Assembly: GCA_002914845.1 (NCBI GenBank)
Contig: JXTC01000265.1
Location: 69,631-133,630, forward strand
Direction of reading: 5' to 3'
DNA length: 64,000 bases
Source: Trema orientale
Lineage: Eukaryota; Streptophyta; Magnoliopsida; Rosales; Cannabaceae
How positions within the stretch are numbered: position 1 is the first letter of the stretch; every line of letters starts with the position of its first letter. Shown piece by piece: positions 1 through 11,255 of the stretch. A program made the translations under genes and the position numbers. The notes under the pieces are model-generated. The model made no database searches. It was not told where the DNA came from and was given only the letters and a program-made list of their open reading frames with translations.

Positions 1-503
1 ATTTTATTATTACTCCCAAAAAAGAAAAATATATTGCCCTAATCCTTGGGTACAGAAACATAAAAATACTGTTAAAATTCAAATCATAAAAAGAATTGAA
101 TAAGGATTCTCTAAAAGAAGTAGAATGAAATTGTTGTAAGTAAAACTGACTTGCTATTCATTTTTAATTTGGTCAAAATACTCATTTATGGAGCAAAATC
201 AAAAATCTCCACTGAAACATGATCTATATATACATATCATTATTTTATATTTATTGCATGGAATTTGTTTTACGTATACAAAGACTACTAAGTCCCTTAA
301 ATTTTCAAGCAAAATAGAATAGTGCCTAAACAAAATTTAATAATAGAACTAATAAGTTTGTTGTTGTTGTTCCGTTGGATTATTATTATTATTTTTTGAT
401 GTCCTTTTTCTTTTAGGGGTTCCTTGAAAAAAAAAAAAAGAAGAAGGGTAATTAGAAAGAAAGACGTATAGAAAGAAAAGTCTAGAGGTCCAACCCTTCT
501 AGA

Positions 504-568
504 ACATGTCCAAGAAAAGACCCTACTAGCACATGTCCAAGAAAAGACCCTACTAGCACATGTTTGAC
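504..568. repeat. Two-and-a-half-copy 27-bp tandem repeat
   Basis: A 27-bp unit beginning ACATGTCCAAG occurs at 504-530 and again, identical, at 531-557, followed by the first bases of a third copy. The surrounding words (ggtccaacccttctag, tagcacatg, gacag) recur in diverged form near 12735-12775, so both places may descend from one duplicated segment. No gene is visible in bases 1-1200 apart from this; the rest is AT-rich and unrecognised. Confidence 0.7.
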
Positions 569-1212
569 AGATGCTTCAATGAGAATTGCAGGATCGATCA
601 TCTCTGAAATCTTATTGGTACACATATACAACCAAATTATTACTACTGCGAATGACAATCAGACTGCCTCCGATCTATCATTAATATATTCCAGTCCAAT
701 CATCAATGTCTTGAAATGGCAGCGGTCGATTTGGTTTTCAATAAATATAAGCAAAATTTTTTGCCCAATTAAAAATATATATTTCTGTAAGTAGATATTA
801 TAACATCCAAGCAAAAGAAATGTAAATATAATAACATTGTCCTTTTCTCTTAAATAAAAAAACCCCGACATATCACATATATTAAAAATATTAATAAATT
901 CAAATAACATTGAAACAGACAGACAATTCGGCTTTGCAAAAGCCAACAAGCACACTAAAGCACCAATCAATCTAAGCCACCAAAATGAGAAGCGTGTAGG
1001 TTTTGGCTTTTTATGTTTATTTTTTATCATATGTTATCATAAGCAATCAATATGATCCACAGGACATGAATATAGTTCCGCTAGCGGCATCAATTTTATT
1101 TATATTTTGAACAACATACGTCGTATTTTGGCTAATCCAGATTAGTTAAAATATGATTTGTGTTGGCCAAAATATGAACAGGACTAGCCCTTGAAGGACC
1201 ACATCCGTGGCC

Positions 1213-2050
1213 TGATCCACAATCCACTCTTTATATATACTGATCCACAATCCACTCTTTATATATATATATATATATTTAACTTTTTGATTGCTAAATA
1301 GAAGAGCAGTCCAGCAGTCCAATACGTTTGTGTTATAATACTATTAAAAGGGTGGCACTTGCATGCCTAACAACTTTGGACTTTTTTTGGGTTAATGGCA
1401 CAATTGGTCCCTTTGATTATGTAGGTTGTTACAATATTTGATCCCTATAATTTTAATTTTGACAATTAAGTCTTTAACTTATTAATTGCTAGCAATTTAG
1501 TCTCTTAAATGATTGAGAAAACTACACCACTTACCTTTTTTCTAAGCTATGTGTTAATTGATATCTTTTTTATTTTTTATTTTATTGATTCTATATCCTT
1601 TTTGAGTTGTAATAATTAGAGTTTACCATTATACCCCAATCTAAGTTAATTTAACATATTCATATATATATATATAATTAATTTATTAATATACGTAATT
1701 CATTTATTATAGTATATAATTAATTTACTGGTGCATATAATTTATTTATGATAGTATAATTTATTTATGATAGTGTAATTTATTTACCTTATTATATAAT
1801 TTATTTACCATTTTATTTAATTCATTTACCAATGTATATAGTTGATAATTTATTTACTATATAATTAATTTACATGTTTATATAATTCATTTACCAACGT
1901 ATATAATTCATTTCTCTGTGTATATAATTGACTTACATATGTAATCAATATGATCCATAATCCACTTTATGTATATTTGTATCTTTTTTAACTTTTTGAT
2001 TGCTAAATAGAAGTGCAATCCAATGCATTTATGTTATAATACTATTAAAA
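1213..2050. repeat. Duplicated AT-rich repeat block, first A-B unit plus second A segment
   Basis: Segment A (1213-1349: tgatccacaatccact, aactttttgattgctaaatag, ttataatactattaaaa) recurs at 1943-2050. Segment B (1350-1930) begins GTGGCACTTG, contains a run on gggttaatggcacaa, then becomes a degenerate array of ~15-20-bp units of the type ataattaatttacc. B recurs at 2629-3235. Order is A-B-A'-insert-B', a direct duplication of about 1.3 kb in total. Family is unknown to me; the degenerate array behaves like a minisatellite. Confidence 0.65.
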
Positions 2051-2628
2051 ACTCTAGTCTCTCTCCATCTGCATCTTCTCTCAACAAAAAAGCTAACGCT
2101 GCCCTACTTGGAGGTCGGAGTGGGAGTCTTCCCTTCTTCTTCTCCAGCCTCCTCTCCTCACCATCTTCTTCTTCCTCCTCCCTACTTCTTTTTTATTTTT
2201 CTTTTTCAGTTTTAATAAGTCTAGATCTAGATTTGGTTTATAGTACCACCTTCTGCATATATTTTAGTTCAGTCCAGATCTTAAATCTAAGATTTTTATT
2301 CAGATCTAGATTTGTTTAGTGGCCGGTTTTTGTTTTGTTTTCTTTTCCACGGACATGGATCTTAATTAGTGTTGGCCTCATATAATCTGCCCTACCAAGA
2401 ATACAACCAATAGTAAGTGTTGAAGGCAATAGATTACTGGTTGTCCTTGTTGTCTCTTTCTCTTGAAAAATTAGGATAACTCACATATTTGTTCTTAGTT
2501 GTGTTTGTGATCCATTTTTTATCTCCTTTCTTTGAGAAGTTTGAAATTGTAATCCTTATACTTATATCGCTCTTTGCTTCGATTAATGATATTCCTTTGA
2601 GGAACCTGTTTATATTAAAAAAAAAAAA
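2051..2628 (+). mobile_element. Possible retroposed transcript with poly(A) tail inserted in the A'-B' repeat
   Basis: In the first repeat unit segment A runs straight into B (about 1349/1350). In the second unit the same junction is separated by ~578 bp. The insert begins with a pyrimidine-rich stretch resembling a transcript leader and ends in a run of 12 A at 2617-2628 directly before B' resumes. That is the layout of a retroposed RNA, possibly a SINE or processed noncoding copy. No long frame or SINE promoter box was recognised and no clear TSD beyond A-rich ends is visible, so the mechanism is inference. Confidence 0.4.
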
Positions 2629-3235
2629 TTGTGGCACTTGTATGCTAACTATTTTGGACTTTGTCTGGGTTAATGGCACAATTTGTCCCTTTGATTCTGT
2701 AGGTTGTTACAATATTTGATCCCTATGATTTTAATTTTGGCAATTAAGTATTTTAACTTATTAATTGCTAGCAATTTATTCTCTTAAATGATAGTGAAAA
2801 TTACACCACTTACTTTTTTTCTAAGCTATGTGTTAATTAATATATATTTTTTTTCATTTTGTTGACTTTTATATCTTTTTTGAGTTATAATAATTAGAGT
2901 TTACTATTATACTCCAATCTAAGTTAATTTGATATATTCATGTATATAATTGATTTACCAATCAGAGTATATAATTAATTTATTAGTGCATGTAATTTAT
3001 TTATGATAGTATATAATTAATTTACCGGTGTATACAATTCATTTATCATAGTATATTATTGATCTATATAATTTATTTACTGTCGTATATAATTAATTTT
3101 CCGTTTTATATAATTCATTTACCAACATATGTAGTTGATAATTTATTTACTATTGTATATAATTAATTTACCGATTTATATGATTTATTTACGAACGTAT
3201 ATAATTTATTTACCAATGTATATAGTTGACTTATT
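2629..3235. repeat. Second copy of AT-rich repeat segment B with degenerate tandem array
   Basis: This matches 1350-1930 nearly base for base at the start (gtggcacttg, gggttaatggcacaatt, ttgttacaatatttgatccc) and then continues as repeats of the form ataattaatttacc/ataattcatttacc. Divergence from the first copy is clearly higher in the tandem part. From 3236 to 4219 the DNA is AT-rich with no supported gene; a 72-codon frame at 3955-4173 has no recognisable domain. Confidence 0.6.
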
Positions 3236-4219
3236 AATATTTTTCTCTCTTTTTTTTCTTCTTCAAAATAAATCATTCGTATACTAATGATTTACCATAC
3301 ACTGTTTTTCTTCGAATTAATGATAAATCATTGATACACTATTTATTAACCGCCATTTTATTTTGCTAGAGTAAATAATTCATATACCATTAATTTACGA
3401 CTATTTTTCTTATTTTTTTTCAACTAAGTAATTGATTAACCACTTTTTTCTCAAGTATGTAATAGATATTCCGCTTCGAGTAAATGACTATTTTTTTTTT
3501 TAAGGAAGTGAATAACTAATGTTAAGAAAACTGATTTGTACATATTCAATCACTTTACTCAAACCATTTACTTTACTCACGGTACACATATCCTTGTAAC
3601 GTTCCTTCCATTGTTTCTTAAAAATAGTATAAATACTTTTCATTTCATTAAAGGAAAAACAAAAAGCCATTCAATATCAAGATGTTTCCTTTTCCACCAA
3701 TCTTTAACATGAACCAAATTATCCGTTTTCAAAGTTATCAATCAAATAAATCGGCCTTTATTCCATGAACCAAGTCAGATGTGTATTAAAAGCATAGCCC
3801 ATCCAAATAATCATCCTTAGTTTTCAGATTATGAACCACAAATGAAAGCAACGACGAAAAAAATAATCCATGGAAGCAGACGTAAAAAAATATAGAAGCA
3901 ACGAAAAAATCGAATTGAAGAAATTCTGACAAAAAATGGAAGCTACGGAAAAAATTGAAAGAAGAAGAAAGAAAAATCAAATTAAAAACAGAAATTTCGA
4001 AACGGAAAATGGAATCGAAGAGATATGAATTGAAAAGAAGGTACGAGGACTTTGCAGGTACAGATACTCACCTTTTAAATTTCAGTTCGATTTTAGACTC
4101 TCCGACCTCCGTTGATAACGCCAAAGCAGAACTTTTGAAATGGTCGTCAGTTGAGCGAGAGGAAGAAGGGTAAAGTTGGAATGCTAAAATCAATTGATTA
4201 AAAAAGAGATATTAATGCA

Positions 4220-4930
4220 TGTTGACGGAGGTTTTGTCAACAATGAATATAGGAAATTGTGAGATGTGGCTTGTGTGTGAAAAGGATTGATCAAGCAATG
4301 TAAATAAGGAGACAAGAATTTTATAGTGGTTCAGCCCAAAAAAGATGAGCCTACGTCCACTGTTCTTCACTATTTTCTGGAGAATTACAAGAGTTTCTCT
4401 AAGCCTTCAAGGTGAAAGCAGAGAGAATTAGAGAGATTACAGTGTATAGCGAAGTATGTCAGATATCCTCTTTCAATTATGAGACTGAGCCCCCTTTATA
4501 TAGGTGAGGGTGGCTCCAAGTTTCCCAATTACATAAATGAGTAGGTATACAATTTGACATAAATAGAAACGGGTAACATCCTTAATTAAATACAGGGGAT
4601 TATTCAATCTCCATTCTGAAGCTTGTTTCCTTTTCCATGCTGATTACCCTTTTGGTGAAGCTTGAATCAGTTTCCCTTTTATACTGGTCGCACCTTTCAT
4701 ATTCGGATGTGGTCGCATTTTAATTAAGGGAATACTTATGCGACCTGGTCATGCTTGACTGTTTGACTTTCTTGGCCTTGACCAATTATGGATTTAAGAT
4801 CGCATAACAATTGCCCCCCAGCTTCATTAGTCTTCAGGCTAAATGAAGCTTCTTACTCTGACAAATGCGAGCTTAAAAATATGATGAAACTACCTCAAAA
4901 TCTGAAAATGTGTCAAATCTCAAATCATCT
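4220..4930 (-). mobile_element. Remnant Ty3/gypsy (Tat-type) LTR with adjacent polypurine tract and short internal stretch
   Basis: Bases 4220-4809 (TGTTGACGGAGG ... CGCATAACA) are a ~590-bp LTR of the same family as the pair at 30478-31079 and 40875-41476. The sequence does not stop at the LTR end. About 120 bp of internal DNA follows (polypurine-tract complement at 4810-4826, then agtcttcaggctaaatgaagc...), matching the inner flank of the 30.5-kb LTR. It is therefore a 3' LTR plus truncated interior of a minus-oriented element, not a clean solo LTR. A few small indels separate it from the other two copies, suggesting an older insertion. Confidence 0.85.
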
Positions 4931-5661
4931 CTCGACAATGCACATAAAATTTTAAAGGGATATACATTAAAATACGGACACACAAAGGTAGGGCATTATG
5001 TACAAACCCCTAAATGGTCACATAAAACGTTAAAGAAATTAAAACAAAACCCTAAAGCAAATAAAAGAAAAAGAAAAAAAAATGCCATGAAGAAAAGAGG
5101 AGAAAAAAAAAATCAAGAACACCCAAATGAATCAAGATCTATCACGAACAGATAGACGGATTTAATTCCCACTCACGCTATTGCTTTTCATTTAAGCTTC
5201 TGTACAATTGTGCCGTAATTTTTTTTTTTTTTTTCCGAAGTAAAGTTGTGTAGTTCGAGTCCCCATTCTGTCCTCTTAGGCGTGATGGTGCCATCCTTGA
5301 TCATTTTTTGCATAAAAAGAAAAGCTGTGCATCATTTTATGCATTGAAAAAAAAAAACTTCAAACTTTACTCTTAAGAAGGGAAAAATAAAAAAGTCCGC
5401 ATTTTACTACTCTTCAATGTAAAAAAAGATAGCAAAAAACAAAAATTGTAGATTAAAGTGAAGCATTATACCCTTGAATTAGTATAAGTTTTATTATAAG
5501 TTATTCATCATGTGTTCAAACCCACACATCTCATGCACATATAATATGGACTGCGAGCTAAGGTACATTTTTCATTGGTTATACATTACAAAAATGTTAG
5601 AATTTTTTGTCTGAAAATATTTATTTCTCTTGGGAGGTGTGAGACTATTTTAATCTATTTA
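4931..5661. other. Intergenic AT-rich stretch, nothing recognised
   Basis: Poly-A and poly-T runs and a short lysine-rich frame (4910-5155) with low-complexity composition. I see no supported gene or repeat border here. Confidence 0.5.
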
Positions 5662-6353
5662 GGCCACGTTTGAAATGCAAAATAAAGATAAAATTGGATT
5701 GGATTAAATTATATCTATGTTTGATGTATGCATATGAGAAGGATTAAATTGGATTAAAATAATCTACTCAAAAAATAATACCTTTAGAAAGAAATAGTCT
5801 TATCCTCTTGAGAATTTGGGATTAAGAGGAATTAGAAATTTGATTAAAAATAATAGAATATTTTTGAAGTAGTAAAAAATAGTACTTTCAAAATTGAACT
5901 TTAAAAATGATATTTTTGAAAATTAACTTTTTAGAGAGATAAAACTAGGAATGGTATTTTTCGAAATATTTTTATATAATGTAAATAATTTTATAAAAAT
6001 GATATTTTTCCAAAATTAAGTTTAAAGATAGTATATTTCAACTTTTTTAAAAGTGATATTTTTCAAAATATTTTTGAAAGTGGAAATAGGTTTTTCAAAA
6101 TGATATTTTATAAAATTGTTTTAAAAAAGGTACTTTTATAAATTAATTTTTAAAAGTGGTATTTTTCTAATTAGTCGAACCTGAAAATTGTTGTTTAGAC
6201 ATACATGCTAATCCTATCCTAATAAAAAATAGCACACTAAATATGGGATATGATTGGACTATAATTTTCTCTTATTATATGCTATCTAATCCAATCTAAT
6301 CTTTTAAAATAGTCCAATCATATCTTATTTTATCTTGTATACCAAACGAAACC
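5662..6353. mobile_element. Harbinger/Tourist-like TIR element (non-autonomous)
   Basis: The element begins GGCCACGTTTGAAAT and ends accaaacgaaacc, which reads GGTTTCGTTTGGT on the other strand, giving imperfect terminal inverted repeats. These are flanked by TTA at 5659-5661 and 6354-6356. Inverted similarity continues inward (attggattggatt on the left, aatccaatctaatc on the right). A TTA target duplication with a GGCC/GGTT...GTTTG end is characteristic of PIF/Harbinger (Tourist) elements. There is no transposase frame. The middle carries repeated short words such as gatatttttgaaa. Confidence 0.65.
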
Positions 6354-6452
6354 TTAGAAAATGAGTTAAAAATCTGCATATACATTTTCATAATAATTTT
6401 TTATTTGGTTATAACTCTTAAACTAGCATAATCCAATCCGCAATAGTACAAT

Positions 6453-7170
6453 TAGGGGTGGCAATTCGTGTTGTCGTGTCATATTCGTGTCGTGTCGAGG
6501 CATATATATAATGAGCAATTACCAAACCCAAATCCGACACGTTTATTATTCGTGTCATGATTTGTAAACTCATACCCGACACGCTAAATAAATAGGTTAA
6601 CCTGTGAGCGACACATTTAACACGTTATTTAAATAGGTCGTATTCAGATCGTGTCCAACGTAATACGATTTGCTAACCTGTATACTGTTAACCCGTTAAT
6701 TGAACTCAATTTAACATGTTAATGTTAAATATGTTGTATTTGGTTCAATTTGACATAACGTATTAATTTTAACATGTTAACCTATTTCACATTTTCAATA
6801 TAACTTGATATAATCTATTAACTTATTTTATATTTCCAATATAACCAAGTAACCATAATCAAATAAATATAACACACAATCCAAAGTTTAAAACCAAAAT
6901 AAAACTTTCAAGTTTTAATACATAAAACATAAAAAGAAAGTTTTAAGTCTTGGTACACACAAGATAATACAATGTCTCAAAAAATTTAATCGTGTTAAAC
7001 GGGTCAATTTCGGGTTTAACAGGTTAACCTGCTAATGACCTATTATTTAATCGTGTTTAATCGGGTTTAACCTGTTTTGACCTGTACCTGTTTAAGACTA
7101 ACCCAAACCCGCTAACTTCGTGTCATTTTCGAGTCGTGTTATCGTGTCGTGACCTAAATTGCCACCCCTA
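6453..7170. mobile_element. hAT-like non-autonomous TIR element
   Basis: The ends are TAGGGGTGGCAATTCGTG and its near-inverse ...attgccacccctA. The flanks carry an exact 8-bp duplication AGTACAAT at 6445-6452 and 7171-7178. An 8-bp TSD and a TAGGGGTGGCAA terminus are typical of plant hAT elements. The interior is rich in cgtgtcgtg, cacgtttaac and acccgac words in both orientations near the two ends. No transposase frame is present, so mobilisation would have needed an autonomous relative. Confidence 0.8.
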
Positions 7171-7178
7171 AGTACAAT

Positions 7179-7767
7179 ACAATAGAATGCAGTCCAATCA
7201 TATCAACCAAACAGGTTTAGTAGATTCTTATCTTTATCATTTTTTCCAGAGGTAGAATTTTCATTATCTTATGATTAAGGATCGTATTTTGCTGCACCTT
7301 TGCTGAAAAAGATGTATTTTTGAAAGTTCGGTGTAGTATTATGCAACTTTTTCAACAAAAAAAGGGAATGCAATTTTTTTTTACAAGAAGGCTGAAAGCT
7401 TGCAATTGAGATTCACATCTCTTCTTAGAGAAGGGGGAAAAAGAATAGTAATAATAATTAAGATCAAATGATCATAGATTCATAGGTGAAATCCTGTAAA
7501 TATAGTCAATGTCAAAGCACGTTAAAATTTTTGTGTTGACTAGCTTTGCCTTTCCCCTTATTACTCATTGAATCTATAGTTCCTTGTAGAAATTAATTGT
7601 TACTAAAAACTTTGGTGAATTGGATAAAACCGCCAGAGCCCCACCATACTCACCAAGACATATCTAATGTTGCTTATTACACTCACCTAACTACTATTCA
7701 TAAATTAATAACTGAGAAAGACTTTTTGAAGATTATTTACGTCAAATAATAAAACCAAACAAAAACT
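7179..7767. other. 3' flank of the first BAHD gene
   Basis: AT-rich sequence without a supported gene. The first ~50 bp (ccaatcatatcaaccaaacagg) resembles the interior/end of the TIR element at 5662-6353, so part of it may be a second, hAT-interrupted copy of that family. The rest would include the 3' UTR of the minus-strand gene ending at 7768. Confidence 0.4.
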
Positions 7768-9186
7768 TTAATAATTGCCAAGGCCCCTATCGAACAGAGA
7801 AGCAAAAATATCCATTTCGTGCTTCTTCAAAGTCAAACCAACCTCAAGGCCGCCGCTTCCATCTCTAGACTCCGCCATAGAAATGGTTCCGGATTTCTCG
7901 ATAGAGACGATATCCACCTTCTTTGGCCGACCCCATCCAAAATCTGTGCCGTAAACCCCGAGTCTTGGGGATCCAGCTACTCCAACCCCATAAGCTTTTA
8001 TGGACGCCATTGAAGTGGATTTCGAGACATACTCCTCTGCTTCTCCCTTGAAATCGATATCTTTCCCCAACTCTTTGACCATGCCGCTGATCATCGCCAC
8101 GAGACCCGTCAACGAGTCCCCTTCCTGGTTAAACAAGTTCTCCCTCACTTCCTCGTAATTCACCTTGATCCCGGCGCAGTTCCCGAAGTAATTTTCCGGT
8201 ACCGGAGGTTCCAAGCGGTTCCGGAAGTCAGCCGTGAATCCTATATAAACTTTTCTTTTACTTTCGTCACCGTCCGTGGCTTTGAGAATGCAGTCCAACA
8301 TGTAAGCAAACGCGAGAACAAAGGTAGATAAATGGAGTTTTGGTTTTGGAGATGATGATAATCTGTCCCAACTGGACGATACCCTTTGCCGGAGTTTGTC
8401 TGTGTCAGAGCGGCTCAGTTCAAAAGTGGCTCGAAACAAGTCGGAGGGTACGTCTGGAAATGGCAAAAACTCGAACGGTTTCGGGTTGTTTCTCAAATTG
8501 GAAGACGACGTTCCGGTATTATTCCCCAACCACATGTTCAAGTACAACATGTCGATCCCAAAGGGGTCTTTTATGACTGTCCTGTCGTAGAAAGGAGTTA
8601 GCTCCGGCAACAATGGCGGATTCTCTTTACATAAGTAAGCCCACGACTTCACGAACATCGTCGTAGATTTCCCATCAAGAACGGCGTGATGAGCAGTGAC
8701 GCCAATACAAAACCCTCTATTGGGGAAAACAGTGACTTGCAGAGCTATAACCGAAGCCCCTGTTTTGGAAACTTGCAACAGGGGAACCAGAGGACGAGAC
8801 GCCAAGGCTTGGAAGGCATGGTTTCCGGCGAGGAGGTCAAAGTCAGCGTCGGACACAGCTACGGAGAACGAAACGGCGTCGCCTGGGGTGTAAAGGAGAA
8901 TGGGTTTGGGGGAATCCTGGGGCCAAGTTAGATTTCCGGCTAGAGGGAGAAAGTATTGGAGGGTGAGAGCGAGGGAGTGTTTGAGCTTTGGAAGAACAGA
9001 GTTGAAGAAGGAGTCTTTTGTTTCTGGGAGCGAATAGAAGAATAGACGCTCGACGGGAGCAAACTTGAACCAGAAGGCGTCGAAAAAGGTTAAGGGCAGA
9101 GCGAACTCGGCTGCGGAATCGGGTGAGTCCGTAGACGGAGCGACTCGGCTGACCTCAAGTATTTTAGCCGAGTTGGGGGTCGCCAT
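7768..9186 (-). CDS. BAHD acyltransferase, phenolic glucoside/anthocyanin malonyltransferase-like (array copy 1)
   Basis: Transfers an acyl group, probably malonyl from malonyl-CoA, to a sugar hydroxyl of a glycosylated phenolic; BAHD enzymes of this clade are soluble and cytosolic. The protein is 472 aa when started at the ATG at 9186 (MATPNSAKIL...), which aligns with the starts of the sister copies. An in-frame ATG 32 codons upstream would add an unconserved leader. Visible motifs: HHAVLDGK with catalytic His167 and Asp171, YFGNC at 333-337, DFGWG at 415-419, plus conserved LPLAGNLTWP near 80-89. It is intronless, as the other copies are. It is closest by eye to copy 2 (shared ENPPLLPELTPFYDRT-type segment). 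Family assignment is firm; acyl donor and acceptor are inferred. Confidence 0.93.
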   Translation of the reverse strand: MATPNSAKILEVSRVAPSTDSPDSAAEFALPLTFFDAFWFKFAPVERLFFYSLPETKDSFFNSVLPKLKHSLALTLQYFLPLAGNLTWPQDSPKPILLYTPGDAVSFSVAVSDADFDLLAGNHAFQALASRPLVPLLQVSKTGASVIALQVTVFPNRGFCIGVTAHHAVLDGKSTTMFVKSWAYLCKENPPLLPELTPFYDRTVIKDPFGIDMLYLNMWLGNNTGTSSSNLRNNPKPFEFLPFPDVPSDLFRATFELSRSDTDKLRQRVSSSWDRLSSSPKPKLHLSTFVLAFAYMLDCILKATDGDESKRKVYIGFTADFRNRLEPPVPENYFGNCAGIKVNYEEVRENLFNQEGDSLTGLVAMISGMVKELGKDIDFKGEAEEYVSKSTSMASIKAYGVGVAGSPRLGVYGTDFGWGRPKKVDIVSIEKSGTISMAESRDGSGGLEVGLTLKKHEMDIFASLFDRGLGNY

Positions 9187-11255
9187 GGCGGGATAATATG
9201 AAGTTGTGGGATGGTTATTCATGGTCATAGCCGAGCTTATCTTTGTGATGACTACCATTTTTGGATTGACAGAGTAAAACATTTTTGTTAACTGTCAAAT
9301 TCAGACTTTTTCTTTCGGTTAATTTTTATAATTCCTTCCTCCTATGAGAGGAATGCTAGAGACTGACGCTAGTACAACTGCTCCATCAGTCGCTAATATT
9401 CTATTTAGACTTTTGAGTTTCTTTATTCTTGTACTTTAATTGTAAATTAAACCATCACCTTTCGACATTATATTTTTTTTTTATTTTTTTATTTTTTTAT
9501 TTCAGCTTCACGAAAGCAAATGTCACTCCGATTAGAATTTAATATTTCAATTTTGAAAAATAGGTAAAAAGGAAAATCACGTTTTCAATTTAAGCTCAGA
9601 CAAAACGATGAATAGACCATATTTTCCCTATGTATTGTCTCTTATTAAGGATTAAAATTTTGACGTCGTCTCGACGTCGGGGTTTAATTTTACTGATAAT
9701 GATAACGTGGATGTCAAAAATATTTCATAAAATTACCCAAATTTGTCTTAAAATCTAAAATTTTCAATGAAAATTCTAAAAAATATTAAAAGGAATGATA
9801 CTGCATTATTTATACTAATTTTTAAATAAAACAAATTTTTATTTATAATATATAAGATAATAAAATATAGGTATGTAATAGAAAATGATCGAATTTCATT
9901 TTGTTAAAATAATTTTAAAATCAGAATACATATCATACTGTTTTATTTAATACATTTCATATTAATATTTTACAAATTGTAACTAGTCTTAAATTATATT
10001 AAAAATAAATTAAAAAAAATAAAAATCAGTGTAGAGAGAAAACTATGATTTATTTATATTTTTTACTATCATTTTTTATTTTAAAAAAAAAAAGACGACT
10101 TGGAAAAATAATCGACATATCTGTTGACATTTCAAAATATCGATGATATTATTGCGACAATATTCATAAATATCTTGATATTAGCTCATTTTTTACTAAC
10201 ATTTTATCGATATCGACATATCATCGACATTATCGACATTTTACGAATATTTCACTGAGACTCGGAAAAAAATATATTTTCATCCAATATCGATATCAAC
10301 ACTTTAAAATACGGATATTGTCGAGATAATATCGACAAATATCGCCACATTTCATTCTATACTCTTATCATCACATGAAATTCTCAAATTTCCTCCCCCA
10401 GAGCCCAAGCTACTCTTTTATTTATTTGTTTATTTATTAATTTTGTCTTCATCAAGGGAGGTAAACGGTATGGGACACGGTGTGGCGGATGTTTCATTTA
10501 TCATGTCGCTTTCACCACTATTTTCATGGACCAAATACTCATGTACTGTTATCTGTTCACCATTTAAAATTTCCACTTTGTCCTAAATCCTTTAAAATTT
10601 CATTTTAGAAGTCTTTTATTTAAAATTTCCACTTTGTCCTAAATCCTTTAAAAGTCTAAATAAATAAAGGGAGGCTTAATGCGAAGCTAATTCATTAAAT
10701 ACCTAAATCACATGCATGTATACACATTATTAGGTGAATTGCACACATTTACTTGTAAATGAAAGCGAAGTGGAAAATAAAAAACCTAAATTTTAATTAT
10801 ATAGGTGTGTTATTAGTTTTTTTTTTCTTTTTTCTTTTTTAATTTCAAGTCACCCAATGTTAACTAGTATGTAAAAAGAGAAACTACAAACAAAAATTAT
10901 AGGTCATATATGAGCAGGGCACGCATGACACATTCAGTCCCAGTCCCGCCCCACACCTTATTTTAAGCAACGAGAAATATCGGACTATAATACCTGTGCT
11001 ATTTTTGATGATGAAATTGACATATTCATATCTCTATGTAAAACAAATTTGGACTAAGGAAATAATTTTATTTTATTGAAGTAATATTTAATTCTCATTT
11101 TTTAATTAAACATAAGAGGCTAAATTTTCGTTGAACTTAGACTAATTAACAAGATTTATATGATTAAGGACAAAATATGTTAAGCACGATTAAACACGAA
11201 AATAGACAAAAATGATTTTAACATAAAAATGACACGATTTAGATCGAGTATAAAA
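9187..11255. other. Intergenic AT-rich stretch upstream of copy 1
   Basis: It holds the promoter region of the minus-strand gene at 7768-9186, but no convincing TATA box was fixed. At 10100-10350 short words based on tatcgacat/atatcgat recur many times, an unclassified degenerate repeat. At 10563-10597 and 10619-10652 a ~34-bp segment (aaaatttccactttgtcc...) is directly duplicated. No coding sequence was supported. Confidence 0.5.

Noticed and set aside
2000-2319. Two overlapping Ser/Pro/Leu-rich frames
   Set aside because: Low-complexity translation of a CT-rich stretch inside the presumed retroposed insert.
4910-5155. 81-codon Lys-rich frame
   Set aside because: Translation of poly-A-rich DNA beside a truncated LTR; no family resemblance.
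7819-8931. Several plus-strand frames of 64-81 codons
   Set aside because: They lie antisense inside BAHD copy 1, lack conserved motifs and arise from its codon composition.
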